Positions 60,563 to 64,000 of a stretch of 64,000 bases of DNA are shown here, piece after piece. The translations under genes and the position numbers were made by a program. A model generated the notes under the pieces. The model ran no database searches. It had not been told where the DNA came from and worked only from the letters and a program-made list of their open reading frames with translations. This stretch comes from Azadirachta indica (taxonomy: Eukaryota; Streptophyta; Magnoliopsida; Sapindales; Meliaceae): positions 16,809,512 to 16,873,511 of the forward strand of contig CM040449.1 of NCBI GenBank assembly GCA_022749755.1, read 5' to 3'. Numbering within the stretch: the stretch's first letter is position 1; the number at the start of each line of letters is the position of its first letter.

Positions 60563-60772
60563 GAAGTAGCAATGGAATTGGAAGGATTGAGAAGGATGCA
60601 GAAGTGCTGTTGGGATAATTCGGAATTGAATGCAGAAGCACTGACTGTGCACTTTCTTGCTGAGACAAATGATGCTTACAACTTTGGTCATCACAGTAGA
60701 AATGCAAATAATGTTGCTGTGTATGACAGCCTCAAAGACTAAATACTCGTAGCAATTGATGATGGCAGATGC
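60563..60772 (+). pseudogene. orphan WAKL C-terminal kinase tail
   Basis: Encodes [20 protein letters not shown] followed by [17 protein letters not shown] and YDSLKD, then TAA at 60740-60742. The degenerate tail runs on to about 60772. It is very close to WAKL-7 codons near the C-terminus, and the 3' flank also follows WAKL-7. The upstream kinase is missing; the break is at the same place as in the 36060 fragment. Confidence 0.85.
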
Positions 60773-62239
60773 TTTTTGTTTTTTTTTGTGATGTTCAGGT
60801 GCATGTTTTCTAATTACGTTGTATTTTGTTGTTTGTATTATTTTGTCTTATCTCTTGCTAAGGATTTAATAATCCTGAATGACTATTGATAAAGTGTTTG
60901 AAAGTTCTGTTTTAATTTGCTTTATTTTCCTTTTACCATATATATTTTTAAGGAAAAGATTTATTCAAGGGACTTTTATTTGCTATAACTGAATTTTGTT
61001 TAATAACAAATAGTAAACTTAGGAAAAAAAATCTCAAAGATTATCAGAAAAGTACACAATTAAGAAAACTATTAGAATTTAAATAATATTTAACCTTTGT
61101 AATAAGGAGAATGCTTGATTCTCCTTATTTTTGAGTCAGTATTCCATTATTTTATATATTTTCTTTAATGCCTCGTCCCTCTCCTGAGTTCCTATTTTGC
61201 CTTTAGTAATTAAAATATTTTCGATTTTATTATTTTATAATTGAAACGTGAACTAATTAAATTGAAGGGTAAAAGTCAAAAAGAAAAAAAAGTTAAGGGA
61301 ATGATAGGGTATTAAAAAAAATATAGGAGGTAATAAAATATTAACTCAAAAATTGAAAAAAAATAGACACTTTCCCTTTATAGTACAATCCTCACTTAAC
61401 GCCTGCTTATATATAATTTTATATTTTATTCACAACATTTAACCCCTTTATTTTGAAACTAATTTAATTATTACATTGTTAGATAAAACAAAATAAAAAA
61501 TAAATAATTTTTAATAAGAAAAAAATTTTACAAAATAAATTTAAGCAAAAATTATTTTTTAAAACCAAAAATACATACTACAAAATGATAGGAATTTTGT
61601 AAAATTGTTCATTTTTTTGAGACACTCGTGACTTTGTACCAAGTAAGTACATGTTTAGAAATACATTTTGCAAAATAATAACTTATTTAAGAATTTGGCA
61701 CACGTTATGTTTGAAAAACTTTTTTGAAAAATAATTATTAAATTATCTCACTCTGAAGATATGACTTTTTATTATCTTTTGGTTCTTTGGAAATTTTGAA
61801 TTGAAGATTACAATGGTTTTGATTGGGGGAAGAAAATGATGCAACTTTTCCAAACATAAATCTACAATCGATTTGACCTGTTAGTTATGCCCAGGCTAAG
61901 ACTACCTCGACTCTGAATAATTCCAAGCCCAGTCCCAAACTTCCAGAAATTCAATTCAGCTTGAGCCTTTTTTAACACCATTGAAAACTCATATTTTAAC
62001 AAAACATTTTATTACAAAATTGCAAATAATTTATTTATTGTTATAGACAATTAATATAAATAAATAGAACAAAGTTATTAATAACACATCCAATTGTGAG
62101 TAGAACTCTGATTTAAAATTAGTCTTTATTTGATCAACAACTGTTTTTATTTAACAGTATCAATTATTAGTTTGTACCAGTGCTGAAAATTTAAAGCCAC
62201 AATATCACAGTCCCAAGTATACATGCTAAATATATATAC
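60773..62239. other. WAKL-like 3' flank and intergenic sequence
   Basis: Bases 60773-61060 and 61440-61700 follow the WAKL-7 3' flank (gcatgttttctaatta, taataatcctgaa, aagtacatgtttagaaat). Bases about 61080-61400 are unique AT-rich DNA absent from the other flanks. No gene is seen. Confidence 0.5.
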
Positions 62240-62318
62240 TTACGAAGGGCATCCTTAACTGCTAGAAATTAATTGGCTACACAACCTTTTCCATCCTTTC
62301 GTTTGCCCCGTGGTATCT
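62240..62318 (-). pseudogene. orphan WAKL exon-2 fragment
   Basis: The minus strand resembles the end of WAKL-3 exon 2 and its splice donor: taccacgggg, a gaaaaggttgt stretch, a cagttaaggatgccctt-like end and then cgtaagt. Frame is lost and stops are present. It implies a further minus-strand WAKL once lay here. Confidence 0.6.
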
Positions 62319-62850
62319 TTTGTTCAAATGTTTCAGTGAATAAATATATATTTTGAGCTCTAACTTTTATATTAGTTGTTTCAAATTTTGTATTAAATAT
62401 CTCAAACTTTAAAGTTTTAACTTTTAAGTAAGAACTCTTATAGTTTTCATTTTAAACATCAAAGTGTCTAAATTCGGTGATACACAAAATAATATAAAAA
62501 TATATATGAAAATATAAACTTGTTGATCGATCCCCGTACGTATATTACCTATCTTTGAGAATGAGACGCCTAGCAATCCCTCTAATGGGTGGAATGTTTT
62601 CAACTTATATTACTTCTTTATAGGAATCGGAGACTTCCTCTTGGAGCTTTCTGTACACAAGTTCATGGAACACTTTAGGGTACTTTTGGGCAGATGAATC
62701 CTAATGGGTGGGAATTGTCAGCATGTGGCTCTACACAAGTTATAGAACTCCCGCTGTAGCATTGAACCTTGCATGGACAAGGCCAACTATTATTGCATCA
62801 TTAAAATATGTCCTCACTACTCCGACGTTGGTCTTTTGTTGTAGATGGCT
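62319..62850. other. intergenic sequence, no gene seen
   Basis: Bases up to about 62465 repeat part of 19200-19340 and 58780-58900. The 62540-62840 stretch has more balanced base composition but no frame with a recognisable domain. Confidence 0.45.
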
Positions 62851-63384
62851 TTTTTTTTTTTATAAGCCCAAGCCAAAGCTCAGAGCAAGTTGTTAAATAA
62901 TTAAAAGAGGGTAGCACATACAGGTTTACCCACAAAAGAAATGAACAAGCCAAGCTAAAACAAATCTGGAAATGAAGGCACAAAGCCATGCAAAAACTAC
63001 GTATTTACGTACCGCGAACGAATAACCAAGCAACCCAAAGAAAAAACGGATGGCCCAGCAACTCCTTCATAGTCAAGAGAACCTATAGCACGGAAACTCA
63101 CATGCATCCGTGATAAAGCTTTGAACCGCAGCTAGAGGAGAGTCCCACCAACGGAGAGAGGGGCAACTAAGCCCCAGGTTCGCCATAGAGTCTGCAACAC
63201 TATTATTTTCTCTGTATGTGTGGCTAAAACGAAAATTCAGTGTGCTAAGAAGATGTCTACAATTCAACCAACGATTTTGAAGAGTCCAAGGAGGAGCTAA
63301 AGAGGAATTCGCCAACTACTGAATGACAAGCATAGAATCAGCCTCGAGCCAGAGATCATACCAACCATTCTCCGTAGCCGATAA
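62851..63384 (-). mobile_element. 5'-truncated LINE (L1-type) 3' end with RNase H fragment
   Basis: On the minus strand, about 63370-63073 encodes the RNase H domain typical of plant LINE-type reverse transcriptase proteins: WLEADSMLV near 63340, an in-frame stop before LANSSLAPPW, then HTYRENNSVADSMANLGL and WWDSPL. It is followed by a 3' untranslated stretch and ends in a poly(A) tract (poly-T at 62851-62860 on the + strand). ATGGCT flanks both sides (62845-62850 and 63384-63389), a short possible target duplication. The reverse transcriptase itself is absent, as in 5'-truncated copies. Confidence 0.75.
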
Positions 63385-63389
63385 TGGCT

Positions 63390-64000
63390 AGCTCTACGTG
63401 ATATGATTAATATTTCCATTCAATATTAATATAAGCAATTTTGAAAAATTTAAGAACTCTTGATCCTTTACCATATAAGAAAGAAGAAGAAATAGGAAAA
63501 GTGGACAAAAAAATGGAATAAAAGGAGAAACAGCCTAAGTTAGTAAATGAATACTTTGAATTTACATTTTAGAGACATTATAAAATTGTATATGTAATTT
63601 GAGTTTTTTTCTCTGAATTTAATCGAGCTTTAGTGATGAAACAAGAGTTTAAATTTAAGACATATATATATATATATATATTATATATGCACCCCGTAAA
63701 GTTTGGTTAGAAATATATATTTTTATTATTTTGGTTTATAAGAAACTAACACTGATCTCATTAATTAAAATATTTTTGTAAGTTTATGTAGTTTATTTAT
63801 TTTTTGGTTATAAAGAATCTTGGTACTACTCGATGCATTGAGAAATTTATTTTATTAAGCCAATTGGCCCCGTCAAGTGCAGTCATGAAAGAAAGAGTCT
63901 TCCAAGCTCCAAATCAAGTCTAATTGTCAACGACGAAAAATGCTTGATTGTATTTGAAAGACTTAAGTTAAAAGTTCATGCTTAACTATATTTCTGTACG
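63390..64000. other. right edge, start of another WAKL distal upstream unit
   Basis: Bases about 63530-63720 resemble 13910-14040 and 48270-48400, the distal DNA before WAKL-2 and WAKL-6 (aaatgaat..., gagattataaa-like, ttgagttttttctctg). A (TA)n tract lies at about 63661-63681. No gene lies within the window. Confidence 0.45.

Noticed and set aside
62708..62896. 62-codon + frame
   Set aside because: It runs across the LINE poly-T boundary, so it mixes two unrelated sequences.
1..64000. CRISPR arrays, tRNA or rRNA genes, bacterial operons
   Set aside because: No regular repeat-spacer structure and no recognisable tRNA or rRNA sequence was seen; intron structure shows a plant nuclear locus.

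Overview
This is AT-rich nuclear DNA of a flowering plant, almost certainly a dicot. Genes have plant-type GT..AG introns, and the noncoding part is full of plant transposon types: solo LTRs, Mutator-like and hAT-like non-autonomous elements, and a LINE tail. No species can be named from the sequence. The window is one tandem and inverted cluster of wall-associated-kinase-like (WAKL) receptor genes.

Layout. Seven WAKL gene bodies are visible, numbered here in + strand order. WAKL-1 (4327-7181, +) is the only intact full-length receptor kinase. WAKL-2 (14893-18551, +) is a wreck with a solo LTR in exon 1. WAKL-3 (28101-31386, -) has two single-base deletions. WAKL-4 (38996-40101, +) is frameshifted and lacks a kinase. 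WAKL-5 (43064-45836, +) has nonsense codons and a decayed kinase core. WAKL-6 (49535-50662, +) is an intact but kinase-less 344-residue protein. WAKL-7 (53565-56509, +) has an intact kinase exon and one frameshift in exon 1. Five orphan C-terminal kinase tails (21493, 24868, 25825, 36060, 60563) and one orphan exon-2 scrap (62240) are scattered on both strands.

Gene structure is constant. Exon 1 (about 880 nt) holds the signal peptide, the GUB_WAK galacturonan-binding region and one EGF-like repeat. Exon 2 (about 160-200 nt) holds a calcium-binding EGF repeat. Exon 3 (about 1.2 kb) holds the transmembrane helix and Ser/Thr kinase. Intron 1 is about 90 nt and intron 2 about 500-940 nt. Every intron is phase 1.

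Most genes are preceded by a shared upstream module of several hundred bases, rich in TTGAC W-box cores and ending in a TATA box. Orphan copies of the module mark places where genes were lost. Between genes lie large segmental repeats: an inverted pair (6818-9683 with 22365-25237), a direct pair (9040-11790 with 31850-36058), and a unit found at 1200, 19350 and 58930. Insertions inside one copy and absent from another allow exact empty-site comparisons.

Biologically, WAKL proteins sit in the plasma membrane, bind pectin or related wall polymers outside and signal through the kinase inside. This cluster looks like a fast birth-and-death array in which one receptor, possibly one decoy-like ectodomain protein, and many relics remain.
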